Notes: a model not told the origin generated them from the letters alone. Counted from the first letter of the stretch, positions 23,741-33,091 are shown. The stretch: 38,290 nucleotides of DNA from a virus (IMGVR_UViG_3300005617_000159:1-38290); one strand, 5' to 3'. Numbers and translations are program-made.

Positions 23741-24754
23741 ATGAGCAATCCGATTACCCTCGGCACCATTATCGAGGACACCAAGAGCGCGGCCTTTCTC
23801 GGCATCAGCGACCGCGATGTTATTATCGGCTACATCGAGCGCGCCCTTTCGCTTGGAATTTATGAGGAGAACTACAATCCGAGCATCGGAACGCTTGACC
23901 TGAATAGTGATGCGTGCGGATGGGTGACACTCCCGTATTTTGTTGGAACGCCGCTGGCCACAAACGTTGCTGGGCAACCGGCGATTTTTCGCAATGCATG
24001 GTTTGAGTATTCGCAGAATGGCCCCGGAAGCACGCCGAACAACGGGAACGCATGGGGCGCGACAGGCTGGTATGGCGCGGGGTCTAATTCAGCGATGGGC
24101 AGCAGTTGGAATGGGCAGACGTGGGATGACCGCGAGTTTTCCCCGACTTTTAGGGATTTGCGCGAGTGGAGCACACTGGCGGCTATCACCGAGAATCCGG
24201 CGGACGGCGCAGGCGACCTAAAGCTGATTGTGACGGGCGAGACGCAAAACGCGGCAGGTGACCCGCAGATTGTCACGCGGGAAATCCCGTTGCTTGCTAA
24301 CACGGCTTCGCAAGATGCCAATGTGACGCTTTGGCGCAAAATTACGCGGGTGCTCAAGCCGGTGACGAAAGGCTACGTCAAGCTGCTGGCCTGCCCGCCG
24401 CATCAGGGCGCGATGGGCGTCGTTGTCGGCTACTACTCACCGCGCGAGACAACGCCCAACTATCGGCGCATCCGAGTTTCGCAATCCTGCTGCTGGGTGC
24501 GCGTGCGCTACCGTATTGCCGACCTCAAACTGCTTTACGATTACGACATTCTGCCAATCAATAACCGCGAGGCCATGCTTGAGCTAATCAAAAGCATCCG
24601 CATGAGCGACACGAACAACCTAGAGGCGTCAGAAGCCTACCGCGCGCGAGCCATTGACATAATGAACAAGGTTCAGTCCATCGAGGACGGCCCCGGCACG
24701 TTCAACATTCAAGTGAATCCGGGTTACGGCATCGGGACGCAGGATATTCGCTAA
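23741..24754 (+). CDS. Head-tail adaptor / tail protein
   Basis: A 337-residue protein with an N-terminal helical part (residues 1-40, IIEDTKSAAFLGISDRDVII), a Gly/Asn/Trp-rich middle (NNGNAWGATGWYGAGSNS), and a beta-rich region with LKLIVTGETQ and TLWRKITRVLKP, ending in helices (REAMLELIKSIR). Its position just before the nozzle-like gene matches the adaptor or tail tubular A protein of podoviruses, though it is longer than the usual 200 residues. I did not find a diagnostic motif; the call is by position and gene order. Confidence 0.5.
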   Translation: MSNPITLGTIIEDTKSAAFLGISDRDVIIGYIERALSLGIYEENYNPSIGTLDLNSDACGWVTLPYFVGTPLATNVAGQPAIFRNAWFEYSQNGPGSTPNNGNAWGATGWYGAGSNSAMGSSWNGQTWDDREFSPTFRDLREWSTLAAITENPADGAGDLKLIVTGETQNAAGDPQIVTREIPLLANTASQDANVTLWRKITRVLKPVTKGYVKLLACPPHQGAMGVVVGYYSPRETTPNYRRIRVSQSCCWVRVRYRIADLKLLYDYDILPINNREAMLELIKSIRMSDTNNLEASEAYRARAIDIMNKVQSIEDGPGTFNIQVNPGYGIGTQDIR

Positions 24755-24763
24755 TTTGCAGCC

Positions 24764-27265
24764 ATGTCGCAAACAAACCCTCAATCACGGCTCCAACAGG
24801 ACTTTTCCGGTTGGGTGGGCGGCGTGGACAGCTACCTCTCGCCGCTAATTCAGAAACCGGGCATCGTGCGATGGGCGGTAAATGCCGTTAACAAAGGTGG
24901 ACTCTGGCAGACGCGCCCCGGTTTTGACCCGCGTTTCACTTGGCCGACTTTGTCCGGTGCGGTCAACGTGCAGGGGATGGACTGGTTTAGGCCGACAAAC
25001 GGAAACCCGTATCTCGTGACGGCGATTGCTGGCGTCGTCTATGCCCAAAAGGTGAACTACAACGGCACGCTGGGCGACCCGTTCACGCTGTCAAACGTCG
25101 CCTTTTCTTCCAACGCCAAGACGGTGGTTTTTACCCGTGCGCTGCAAAGCCAGACCATCGAGAATGGCATCGTTGTGCCGCGAGTGGCACGTAATGTGCT
25201 TATCATGCAGGACGGCGGCTCACGGGCCTGCTATTGGGACGGGACTAATAGCGGCGCGCTCAATCCGCAAAAGAGCGTGACGGTTACGGCGGGTGGCGAC
25301 ACGTTGTTTGACGCCGGTTACAACGAGACGCGCATCGGCCTTTGGATGGCTTGGAGCGGCAACCGCCTTTTCGTCAGCAATGGCCCGCAGGTTTTTGCCA
25401 GTGACATCAACGACCCGTTGCACTTCACTGAGGAACTGAATCTGCTTTCCGTCCCAGTCATTAACATCGAGGGGAATGTGACTGGCATGAGCGACCGTGG
25501 CACAAGTGGCAGCGTCAACTCGCAATGCCTGATAATGACGCAGGATGCGACTTTCGCCATTATTACCGGCATACAACAGCGCGCCCAAGACCTTACCAAC
25601 GGCATCCCCGGCTGGATTGGCACGCCCAACTTTCTCAGCAAGGTTTTCGCTGGGACGGGCTGCGTGGCTGGCAAGTCCATCATCAACCATCGCGGCCTGA
25701 TTTATTGGATGTCGCCTGCTGGCATCGTGGAATTTGACAACATCAACAGCGTGACGAGCACGCAGAATATGCCGCCCATCAACACGCAGATGGCATACAG
25801 CAACGTGCTTATGTCCCCCGACCAGAGCGGGTGCTGCGCGGGGTCTTTCAATAGCTATGTGTTTTGGAGCGTGACCAGTGGCGCAACGGCGTCAGGAACA
25901 CCAGTTAACTCGCAAACGCAGGTGCTAGACAAGCAGCCCATCCCAGAGATGCAGGATAACTCATATTCATGGCAGGGTGTGTGGACGGGCGTTCGCCCCG
26001 TGCAATGGGTCACGTTGGAGGCTTACGGACAGTTCCGATGCTACTGCCTATCGCTAGACGTGGATGGCGTTGTCCGCACTTACGAGGCGTTTCAGGCCAA
26101 TCGCGCCGACGCGGGCAAGCAAATCCCGTGGATGGTGGAAACGCCCCTGCATCTGCTATCCGGCTCGCTCTTTGGCCGCTGCAATTTCCTCTATGCACGG
26201 GCCTTCATGGAAAACGTGCTGGGCAACTTGGATATGGTTTGGATGTGGAAGGGGACGCGCGGCAAATGGCATGAAATCCTGACAACCCGTGTGACGGCGA
26301 CGCCGGGCAGCATCCTTACGCCAACGTCGGAATACTATCCCCTCAAATTTGACACGGCCACACGCAACTTCATCCCGCAGGTGCGCGACATCATCAGCCG
26401 CAACGTGCGTGGGCCGCAGGACGATTGCGACTCGTCCAAGGTTGAGGCGCGCGGGCTGGCCCCCGACGAGAGCGACCGCGCCTTTGCGCTACAATTCCAG
26501 TTTCTAGGGCGAGGATGCCTGACCGGCTACCGCATGGCGGCGGATAACGTGCCGCAGAACACCGAAGGGGCGGTTGTCCCTCCTGAGACTGGGTTTCATA
26601 TTTTGCCGGGTGGCGACGCCTGCCCTGAGCTTATCGAGGGGACGACGCCGGATTTCATAATGCAGCCGGAAAATCCAGCGGGTGCCGTCGTGGGCTTCCC
26701 GTCTCAGGAGCAGACGCACTTTTCAACTAACAACCTGATAGACTATCAGGCCGCTCCTTCCGCGCTTCTGGCCGGTCAACTGCTAACGAGTTTGTTGCCG
26801 TGCCAAGGCGTGATTTTCCCCGGTGTATGCTCCTGCCCAGACAACAACTCACAAGCGGTCGTTTTTGATGGGCCTCCCGGTGATTACGATGTCGTTGTGA
26901 GAATCGCTGGTGTGGCTGAAAACTGCGCCGGTTATTCCGGTGGCGTCCAAGGCAACGGTTGGTATGTTGGCGGCTCAAATACGGGCGGAGCAAACTTCAA
27001 CGTCTATTCGCTTGTCGTGAGCGACCCGCCACAGACGTATTTCTTAAATCCGGCGGCGGGGTTGGCGGTGCAGACGTGGGATTACACGAACACGATTCGC
27101 ATCCGGTCGGGTGCGACTCTCACCCTTTCGGCTGACTCTGGCGACGGCAGCCAACTTTCCAATGCGTCGCTTTTGGCTGTGCCGGACGTTCCCGGAATTG
27201 TTCAGCCCTACAATGGGCAGTTTATGACCATGAAGATTATTCAGGCAACGAAAGCGACGGCATAG
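24764..27265 (+). CDS. Tail nozzle-like protein
   Basis: An 833-residue beta-rich protein. The N-terminus contains GGVDSYLSPLIQ and AVNAVNKGGLWQTRPGF, a pattern like the start of podovirus nozzle (tail tubular protein B) proteins with N…G…RPG. Long runs of strand-forming residues with many Trp/Tyr/Asn follow, consistent with a beta-propeller. The C-terminal 250 residues include a Gly-rich section (GVQGNGWYVGGSNTGG) and end in a jelly-roll-like part. Length fits the nozzle (about 800). It is followed by a small fibre-like protein. No lysozyme domain is visible. Confidence 0.6.
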   Translation: MSQTNPQSRLQQDFSGWVGGVDSYLSPLIQKPGIVRWAVNAVNKGGLWQTRPGFDPRFTWPTLSGAVNVQGMDWFRPTNGNPYLVTAIAGVVYAQKVNYNGTLGDPFTLSNVAFSSNAKTVVFTRALQSQTIENGIVVPRVARNVLIMQDGGSRACYWDGTNSGALNPQKSVTVTAGGDTLFDAGYNETRIGLWMAWSGNRLFVSNGPQVFASDINDPLHFTEELNLLSVPVINIEGNVTGMSDRGTSGSVNSQCLIMTQDATFAIITGIQQRAQDLTNGIPGWIGTPNFLSKVFAGTGCVAGKSIINHRGLIYWMSPAGIVEFDNINSVTSTQNMPPINTQMAYSNVLMSPDQSGCCAGSFNSYVFWSVTSGATASGTPVNSQTQVLDKQPIPEMQDNSYSWQGVWTGVRPVQWVTLEAYGQFRCYCLSLDVDGVVRTYEAFQANRADAGKQIPWMVETPLHLLSGSLFGRCNFLYARAFMENVLGNLDMVWMWKGTRGKWHEILTTRVTATPGSILTPTSEYYPLKFDTATRNFIPQVRDIISRNVRGPQDDCDSSKVEARGLAPDESDRAFALQFQFLGRGCLTGYRMAADNVPQNTEGAVVPPETGFHILPGGDACPELIEGTTPDFIMQPENPAGAVVGFPSQEQTHFSTNNLIDYQAAPSALLAGQLLTSLLPCQGVIFPGVCSCPDNNSQAVVFDGPPGDYDVVVRIAGVAENCAGYSGGVQGNGWYVGGSNTGGANFNVYSLVVSDPPQTYFLNPAAGLAVQTWDYTNTIRIRSGATLTLSADSGDGSQLSNASLLAVPDVPGIVQPYNGQFMTMKIIQATKATA

Positions 27266-27318
27266 CCCGTTCGTGTAAAAACTTGACTTTGTAACAACCT
27301 CCCGCAAACCCTTCCAAT

Positions 27319-27834
27319 ATGGCGCAGCAAACTTTCCCCGTCACGCTCATTGCGATTCCGGCTCCGGTCGGCATCGAGGCTTTCACGTTTAACCAGTTGA
27401 CGCAGTTGCTGGCGCAATACCTGAGTGCGAGCGTTAGCACGGATGTTACGTTTTTTGAGCAGGGAAGCGTTTTGCCGACGACCGACCAAGGCGTCGTGTT
27501 TTTTAGCACGACTACTGGGTGTTTTTATTTCTGGAATAGCACCGTAGGGGCTTACGTGGTTGTAGGGCAAAACTTGGTTCCCGGAGACGTAAAGTTCGAT
27601 TATGATTCTGCCGATGAACTTTCATCCGGTTGGGTTCTAGCAAGTGGAAGCCGAGCTATTGATAGCATCACTACACTTTCCACTAATCAGAATACGGCGG
27701 CTCATACGCTTTGGGGCGCAGGGGCCACCGTTCAGGTTCCGAACATCACCGCGCCTGTTTCTACCGTCGGGGGTGGCGGGGGTAGCGGCGGGACGCTTTA
27801 CCCGAAGGTATTTTTGGGTTATCCAATATCTTGA
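27319..27834 (+). CDS. Small tail-fibre-like protein
   Basis: A 171-residue protein rich in Thr/Val/Ser with FFEQGSVLPTTDQGVVFFST, TTGCFYFWNSTVGAYVVV and a Gly-rich stretch (STVGGGGGSGG) near its end. Such short beta-rich proteins after the nozzle are often fibre-tip or tail-spike assembly pieces. It overlaps the 3' end of the convergent homing endonuclease by 16 bases. A TTGACT occurs about 40 bases upstream (near 27282), but without a good -10. Confidence 0.5.
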   Translation: MAQQTFPVTLIAIPAPVGIEAFTFNQLTQLLAQYLSASVSTDVTFFEQGSVLPTTDQGVVFFSTTTGCFYFWNSTVGAYVVVGQNLVPGDVKFDYDSADELSSGWVLASGSRAIDSITTLSTNQNTAAHTLWGAGATVQVPNITAPVSTVGGGGGSGGTLYPKVFLGYPIS

Positions 27835-28271
27835 AAACAGAAAAAACCAAGTTCACGTCTTTTCTTCTTGGCGGCTTCTGCCGCATCTTTTCTGCGTTCA
27901 AATATCCCGGCGTAATGTTTTTTTCGTTTGTGAATAACTTCGGCAACCCACTTCCCGCTTCTTTTTTCAAACCACGTTCCCCTGAATCTGCCTCTGGTGT
28001 GTTGGTTTTGGATGTTTTCTCGTTGAGATACGACTCTAAGATTAGACCTTCGGTTATCCCATTTATCCCCGTTGATATGGTCGCATACCTCGTGTCTAAG
28101 TGGATGCCTGCCCAAAGTCCTAGCGATTATGATTCTGTGAATTGTAATAGGAATTTCGCCAGTTGGCTTTCTGAATGCATAGCCAATTTTTGCTCTAGTC
28201 CATCGGAATATAAGAAGGTCTTTGTCTTCTTCGGAAACGATGGGCGGTGGGAAGCGTTGTGTGATAGCCAT
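27819..28271 (-). CDS. HNH homing endonuclease with AP2-like domain
   Basis: A 150-residue paralogue of the endonuclease at 21809: ITIHRIIIARTLGRHPLR, then CDHINGDKWDNRRSNLR (HNH core), and an AP2-type C-terminus (FRGTWFEKRSGKWVAEVI, HYAGIFERRKDAAEAA). It lies on the minus strand inside the rightward tail genes. The ATG at 28271 directly follows the T-run of the terminator of RNA element 2, and it overlaps the end of the convergent fibre-like gene by 16 bases. It is a free-standing selfish endonuclease. Confidence 0.85.
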   Translation of the reverse strand: MAITQRFPPPIVSEEDKDLLIFRWTRAKIGYAFRKPTGEIPITIHRIIIARTLGRHPLRHEVCDHINGDKWDNRRSNLRVVSQRENIQNQHTRGRFRGTWFEKRSGKWVAEVIHKRKKHYAGIFERRKDAAEAAKKKRRELGFFCFQDIG

Positions 28272-28303
28272 AAAAAAGGCCGCAACGCGGGGGCGTCACG
28301 GCC
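28272..28303 (-). terminator. Intrinsic terminator of element 2
   Basis: An 11-bp stem with CCCC loop followed on the minus strand by six T and then the start codon at 28271. Confidence 0.8.
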
Positions 28304-28404
28304 CGCCGAGCTTGCGCGCGGCGTCTCTTACGAGAAAGTTTTTTGGTCACAACGCCCCCGCGCTTTGACATGGGCTAGAATGATTGACTTCATACCCAAT
28401 GCAA
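28272..28404 (-). ncRNA. Switch-like leader RNA, element 2
   Basis: Minus-strand promoter: TTGCAT (28404-28399), 16-base spacer, CATTCT (28382-28377), the same -10 and spacing as element 4. The RNA has a 5' arm CGCGGGGGCGU (28362-28352), a UCUC/GAGA hairpin, a GCAA-tetraloop hairpin, and an 11-bp terminator (28303-28278, two G-U pairs, CCCC loop). The loop plus flanking stem, ACGCCCCCGCG (28296-28286), is perfectly complementary to the 5' arm. The T-run ends at the ATG of the endonuclease. Confidence 0.75.
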
Positions 28405-28424
28405 GAACTATTTTCGCATAAACC

Positions 28425-28658
28425 ATGCCTCCTATCCACATCACCGCCATTGTCGTCACCGCATTCATATTGGCGGCGCATTGCTTCGCCGACGCTGCTG
28501 GTATCACGCTAGGGCGGCAGGTGCGCTACGTCGTCGCGCCTTTCGTGTGGCTGATTTACGGTCTGACGTTTGGTCGAATTGACCTTCGAAAATGCAAGTC
28601 CTGCAAAGAGCGCGAGGAGTTTTTAGACAATCTGTTCGGCCCAAAGGAGGGCAAATAA
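28425..28658 (+). CDS. Small membrane protein
   Basis: A 77-residue protein with a hydrophobic N-terminal segment (residues 5-25, HITAIVVTAFILAAHCFADAA) and a second one (YVVAPFVWLIYGLTFG), then a basic, charged tail with a CKSCKERE motif (two Cys two residues apart). Two-pass membrane topology is likely. It could be a holin or a host-membrane modifier; neither is shown. It starts with ACC-ATG and is followed two bases later by an internal-protein gene. Confidence 0.55.
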   Translation: MPPIHITAIVVTAFILAAHCFADAAGITLGRQVRYVVAPFVWLIYGLTFGRIDLRKCKSCKEREEFLDNLFGPKEGK

Positions 28659-28659
28659 C

Positions 28660-29511
28660 ATGGGAAACCTATCCGCCACCGTCGCCGCGCAAATCGCCGC
28701 CGCCAATAGCAACTACAACGCGCAGCTTGCGGCCTCTAGGGCGAACCTTACTGCGCTTACGTCTGGAAAATCTGCCGGTTCATCGCCCGCGCTGGCTTCG
28801 CAGGCCACCGCCGTCAGCAATCTCAAATACCAGCCTATTGACATCGCCGCTCTCACGAAGTCGGCAGAGGAACAGGCGGCGCATAATGTCGCGTCGTCCA
28901 TCGGCCTAGAGAAGCAGTTTTCTCCCGGCGTGGCAGCGGCTCGAACGGGCCTGCAAGACCAAGTTGCGGCCAATCTCGCGCAGGGCGGAAACTTGCCCGC
29001 TGACGTGCAAACGAGGGTGGCACGAAACGTGGGAGCGCAGGCTGGCGCGTCCGGCCTATCGGCTTCCGCTGGCCCTATCACCGCTGCATCACTTGGCCTG
29101 ACTTCGCTTGACCTGCAACGCCAGCGCATGGCGGACGCTGGCGCGCTGCTCGCGCAAAACCAGCTTCCCACGGCTGGGCTTGACCCTAGCCACACGACTG
29201 ACCTCGCTGTTGCCAATAATCAACAGGCCAACCAATTTGCTCTTTCCAAGTTGGGAGCGCAGGCCAATCTCGCCAATTCCAGCATCGCCGCGCAACAGGC
29301 ACAGAACGAGGCGGCGACGGCAGCCAACGCGCCTCAACCCACTTACACATTTAGCGCGATGCCGTATCAGCCGACAAGTTATGCGCCAGTCACGACCTAC
29401 GGGCTGAATGGTGCGCCGCAACAGCCGGGACAGTTGAGCTATGGGCAGCAGCTTTACAATACCCAGAGCCAAGCGTCTATTACCAAGGCCAAGGCCGCCA
29501 GCCGCACTTAA
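28660..29511 (+). CDS. Internal virion-type protein A
   Basis: A 283-residue, Ala/Gln/Ser/Asn-rich protein (NSNYNAQLAASRANLTALTS, then many NQQANQ and AQQAQN patches). Low complexity and helical character match podovirus internal or ejection proteins that sit in the capsid or are injected with DNA. It is the first of three such genes in tandem. It is the only gene in the window with a good SD-like sequence (aaaggagg about 10 bases upstream), which however also encodes the end of the previous protein. Confidence 0.5.
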   Translation: MGNLSATVAAQIAAANSNYNAQLAASRANLTALTSGKSAGSSPALASQATAVSNLKYQPIDIAALTKSAEEQAAHNVASSIGLEKQFSPGVAAARTGLQDQVAANLAQGGNLPADVQTRVARNVGAQAGASGLSASAGPITAASLGLTSLDLQRQRMADAGALLAQNQLPTAGLDPSHTTDLAVANNQQANQFALSKLGAQANLANSSIAAQQAQNEAATAANAPQPTYTFSAMPYQPTSYAPVTTYGLNGAPQQPGQLSYGQQLYNTQSQASITKAKAASRT

Positions 29512-29522
29512 TCGCAACCAAC

Positions 29523-30791
29523 ATGGGACTCCCAACACAAGGCTTCATAGGTCGAGCACTTCCGGCCCCTCTGACAATTCCTAGCAACGTCGGCGTCGTC
29601 CAGCCGCTTGACCCGGCGCGCATCGCTCAACTCGCCGTGCAACTTCGTGCGGCGGCACAGAATGAAAGCATTCAGAACCAACAGGCGATGAACGCGGACA
29701 ATGCGGCGCGGCAAAACATCGTGTTGGCGCGCTTGGCTGAATCGCGCAAACAGCAGGCGTTTCCGCTTGAGCAACAGGCGGCGACGCTGGAAAACCAAGG
29801 GCGGGCGCAGAACATCGCGCAAGGGGCGGAACAGTTCATAACTGCCGCTCCGCAACGCGCTTTGCTGGCAAAACAGGCGCAATACAGCCAAGCACTTGTC
29901 GGGCCGGAAGGTGTGTCGGAAACCTATGAAAAGAACCCTGATGGTTCCTACACCGTCACGCAGACTGAGACGCGCAACGGCAACGTTATTAGCCAGTCCA
30001 AGAAGCAGGCTTTCCTTCCTCCCGGAATGACGGCGGCAATGGTTGGGTTTACCAAAGGGCCGGTTCTTTACGATGCCAATGGCGGCCCGGTGTCCACGCT
30101 ACAAAATCGCATGGGTCATGTCATCCGGGCGGATACTGGTGAAGCGGTTGACCCGGCTCAGTTTTCGGCAGTAGCCCCTAGTAAAGCGGCGGTGGCGGGG
30201 GCGGTGGAAGGAGCAAAGTCTGGATTTGTTGGTCAGCGGGCATTATCCAAGGAAGACGCCCAAGACATTTCCGAATATCCGCAAGAGAAAGCCAAACTAG
30301 CAAATGCTGAAACCGCACTAGCGGCGGAATTGCAAAACATCCAAGAGGCGAAGAAACTGGCATCGGTTTACAGTCCGAGAATTTGGGCGAATCTGACCGC
30401 GCAAATCCCCGGAACAGATGCCTACAATCTGGCGGCGAAATTGCAAGCCGTCCAAGGAGCGGCAGGGCGTGAAGCCCTAGCTAACGTCAAGAATGTGCGG
30501 AGCATGGCGGAATACAACGGCCTCACGCAGTCACTTGGGTCAATCAAGTTGGCACAAGACCCGGTGGCATTGCAGGCATCTTTGGATAATTATGCCCATG
30601 CGGCTACTGTTGCTTACAACGCGGCTAAGAACGCGATTGAGACGCGGCATCAGCAGGCTTTGCAGCGGCTAGGGCAACCCGATTTCGTGGGCGCGCAAGG
30701 TGGCGGACAGGTCGAGGAAATCGCCCACAACCCACAAACTGGCGAGGAGCTTGTGAAGCGTAACGGTCAATGGGTTCCGCGCACGCCATGA
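29523..30791 (+). CDS. Internal virion-type protein B
   Basis: A 422-residue helical protein. The N-terminal half has long Ala/Gln-rich helices (residues 40-120, ARQNIVLARLAESRKQQAFP), a short beta region follows (YEKNPDGSYTVTQTETRNGN), and the C-terminal half is again helical (KLANAETALAAELQNIQEAK). The C-terminus has a Gly/Glu-rich bend and a NPQTGEELVKRNGQWVPRTP ending, a pattern common at the end of phage internal proteins. It overlaps the next gene by ATGA, so the two should be made in matched amounts. No lytic motif is seen. Confidence 0.5.
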   Translation: MGLPTQGFIGRALPAPLTIPSNVGVVQPLDPARIAQLAVQLRAAAQNESIQNQQAMNADNAARQNIVLARLAESRKQQAFPLEQQAATLENQGRAQNIAQGAEQFITAAPQRALLAKQAQYSQALVGPEGVSETYEKNPDGSYTVTQTETRNGNVISQSKKQAFLPPGMTAAMVGFTKGPVLYDANGGPVSTLQNRMGHVIRADTGEAVDPAQFSAVAPSKAAVAGAVEGAKSGFVGQRALSKEDAQDISEYPQEKAKLANAETALAAELQNIQEAKKLASVYSPRIWANLTAQIPGTDAYNLAAKLQAVQGAAGREALANVKNVRSMAEYNGLTQSLGSIKLAQDPVALQASLDNYAHAATVAYNAAKNAIETRHQQALQRLGQPDFVGAQGGGQVEEIAHNPQTGEELVKRNGQWVPRTP

Positions 30792-33091
30792 ACGACCTTC
30801 CACAAGGATTTTTGCCGGGGCCGTTGCCGCGCACGGCACAACCGGCATCGGATGGATTGCCGCCGGGCTTCGTGCTTGGGCCTTCGCCCGGCACGTCGGT
30901 TCCGTCTTCGTCCGCACCGCAATCATTCCAAATTCCGCAACTGACGCCGGAACAGGCGGCGACGCAATCCGCGATGGAGGCCGAGAAGAAACGCAGTGAG
31001 AATGCCACATCTCTGCCGTCTGTTTGGGAGAAAATCGGCCTCGGTGAAATGTCCGCTTCGGGTGCGCCAGCAGAACATATTTCGCAAATGATAGACTCGC
31101 ACCGTGAGCGAGAGAAAAAGTTCGTGGCCGAGAACACTGCGCCCGACAATGTTCCGCTGGACATCAACGATACACTGGACGCCAGCACGCGCTTTGCGTT
31201 CAGCCACAAGGGAGGCAAGGAGCTTTTCGACGCTCTGGAAAGCGAAGGGCTTCACCCCCGCCCTTCCGCCGATGGGCAGAACATCATCGTCCGCACGCCT
31301 GACCAGAAAAAGGACGTTCTTTATTATCCGTATGGCTTGCCTAACATCGCTGGTGACATTGCGCCTGTTTTGGAGGGGGCCGGTAAAATGGCGGCGGGTG
31401 CTCTCGTTGGTCAGCCGGAACTTGGCATGGCTGGCCGGGGTGCTGCGTTGCTATCCGTGCCTGCAACGACGCTCGCGGCTGGCGGTAGCGGCAAGCAGGC
31501 GGCGATTGACACGGCCCTGACCGCCGCGCCCGTGCTTGCCACTGGCGCATTGGGCGCGCTTGGCCGTAAAGTCGCCACGGGCGCACAAACGCCGATTGAG
31601 ACTCGCGGCGTTCCCGCTCTTTCGCGCCTAACAGGCGAGGCCGTCCCCGCTGAAATTTCCACGGGCCGTCCCGTGCTTGCCCGCGCTGCCAATGCGCCGC
31701 TCACCGGCAATCTCCCACAGACATCGAGCACGATTGATAGTGCGCTTGCCGCCGAGAAATACCGCGTGGCTGGCGAGGCTATGCCACAAGCGCAACTGCA
31801 TGAGGCGGTGCAAGGCGCGCTTAAAGGCGAAGGCGGCTACTTGGACACCGCGATAAAGGAATTTTCCGCAAAAGAGGCTCCTATTCTTTCCGCCGTCGCA
31901 GAGTCGGACGTGGCCCCGTCTCTTTCCAAAACGTCGCAATATGTGGAAGGCGTCGCGCAGAAATACGGCAAGCAAATCAACGAAAACAGCCATATCATGC
32001 CCGGTGAGATTTCCGCCGATGCGTCCACCAAAAGCACGGGCGATGCGTTTAACCGTGCCGTCTCGGATATTCGTAAGAAGCAAATGGCTCTCGAAAATAC
32101 GGATGGGCTTACGGTTGACAACCTGCTTGCGAATCGCCGCGCGCTAGATAACTCCATTGATTTTGAGGCTACGGATGACGTTTCGCGTGACATCCTGAAA
32201 GGTTACCGCGACGCCATTAACGACGACATCGAGGCGACGCTTAAAACCATCCCTAAAGAGCAGCAGGCCGCTTTCTCAAAAGCCAACAATGATCTGACGC
32301 CAGCCGCCGCCTTCCGCGCCAATAACGAGGCATTTACCGAAGCGTCTGGCGCGTTGGATAACCGCGCTATTCGTTCCGCCCTTGCGCCCGGCTCAAACCC
32401 GGAAAAACTGTTCACCTACTTGCGCGGTGACGGAAGCGATGCCAAGTCAATTTCAGGCCTTTACGACACGCTCGACAAGGTGAACCCAGAAACTTCCGCG
32501 TCGCTTCGCCAAGGCGTGCTGGGCGACGTTCTGAATGACGTGCGAGCCAAGCCTCCTGCCAACGTTGACGCTAGCCAATACAACCGCGTGGACGCCGACA
32601 AACTGGACAAACTAACAGGGCGGGTCGGCGGCGAAATCGTGGACAAAGACGCCCGCTCCAAATACACCGCGCTTCTTGGCGATGAGGGTATCGCGTTTCT
32701 TGACGACCTGTCGGATACGTCGCGTTTGTTGGAAAAAAACAAGGCTTTGTCAGAAGGTGAACGACTGACCTCTCCCAAGGTTTTCAGCAAAGAGTTGCTG
32801 GCGGCAAAGGGTGGTGTCATCACACAAAGCGCAAAGGCTCTGGTTGACCTTGCTACGGCGATTCCTCGCATTGGGATGGGAGCAGGTTTGCGTAATGAAG
32901 CCGTGAACCGATTCCTCGCTACCGGCGAATTGCCTGCCTTCGTTGCGCCGCTCACTCAGGCGACCGCAGCCGCAGGAGCCGTCGCGCGCCCTGTATTGGC
33001 CGCGCCCGTTGACACGCGAACGCTAAAGACCGAGCCAACCTCGACGGGCGTCACTTCGCAGACGGTTCTATCGAGAAAGCCCAGCCGTTGA
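30788..33091 (+). CDS. Large internal virion / ejection protein
   Basis: A 767-residue protein. It starts with Pro/Gly-rich repeats (DLPQGFLPGPLPRT, then DGLPPGFVLGPSPG), followed by a beta-rich patch (LHPRPSADGQNIIVRTPD), a hydrophobic helical stretch (PVLEGAGKMAAGALVG and around ALTAAPVLATGALGALG) that may span or disturb membranes, and a long helical C-terminal half (LLEKNKALSEGERLTSP). This fits podovirus ejection proteins that form a channel through the cell envelope. No transglycosylase Glu motif is obvious. The ATG at 30788 overlaps the previous stop (ATGA), so the upstream start 30770 is not chosen. Confidence 0.55.
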   Translation: MNDLPQGFLPGPLPRTAQPASDGLPPGFVLGPSPGTSVPSSSAPQSFQIPQLTPEQAATQSAMEAEKKRSENATSLPSVWEKIGLGEMSASGAPAEHISQMIDSHREREKKFVAENTAPDNVPLDINDTLDASTRFAFSHKGGKELFDALESEGLHPRPSADGQNIIVRTPDQKKDVLYYPYGLPNIAGDIAPVLEGAGKMAAGALVGQPELGMAGRGAALLSVPATTLAAGGSGKQAAIDTALTAAPVLATGALGALGRKVATGAQTPIETRGVPALSRLTGEAVPAEISTGRPVLARAANAPLTGNLPQTSSTIDSALAAEKYRVAGEAMPQAQLHEAVQGALKGEGGYLDTAIKEFSAKEAPILSAVAESDVAPSLSKTSQYVEGVAQKYGKQINENSHIMPGEISADASTKSTGDAFNRAVSDIRKKQMALENTDGLTVDNLLANRRALDNSIDFEATDDVSRDILKGYRDAINDDIEATLKTIPKEQQAAFSKANNDLTPAAAFRANNEAFTEASGALDNRAIRSALAPGSNPEKLFTYLRGDGSDAKSISGLYDTLDKVNPETSASLRQGVLGDVLNDVRAKPPANVDASQYNRVDADKLDKLTGRVGGEIVDKDARSKYTALLGDEGIAFLDDLSDTSRLLEKNKALSEGERLTSPKVFSKELLAAKGGVITQSAKALVDLATAIPRIGMGAGLRNEAVNRFLATGELPAFVAPLTQATAAAGAVARPVLAAPVDTRTLKTEPTSTGVTSQTVLSRKPSR

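Noticed and set aside
27831-28421. Rightward 196-residue reading frame
   Set aside because: It is the shadow of the leftward HNH-AP2 gene and of RNA element 2.
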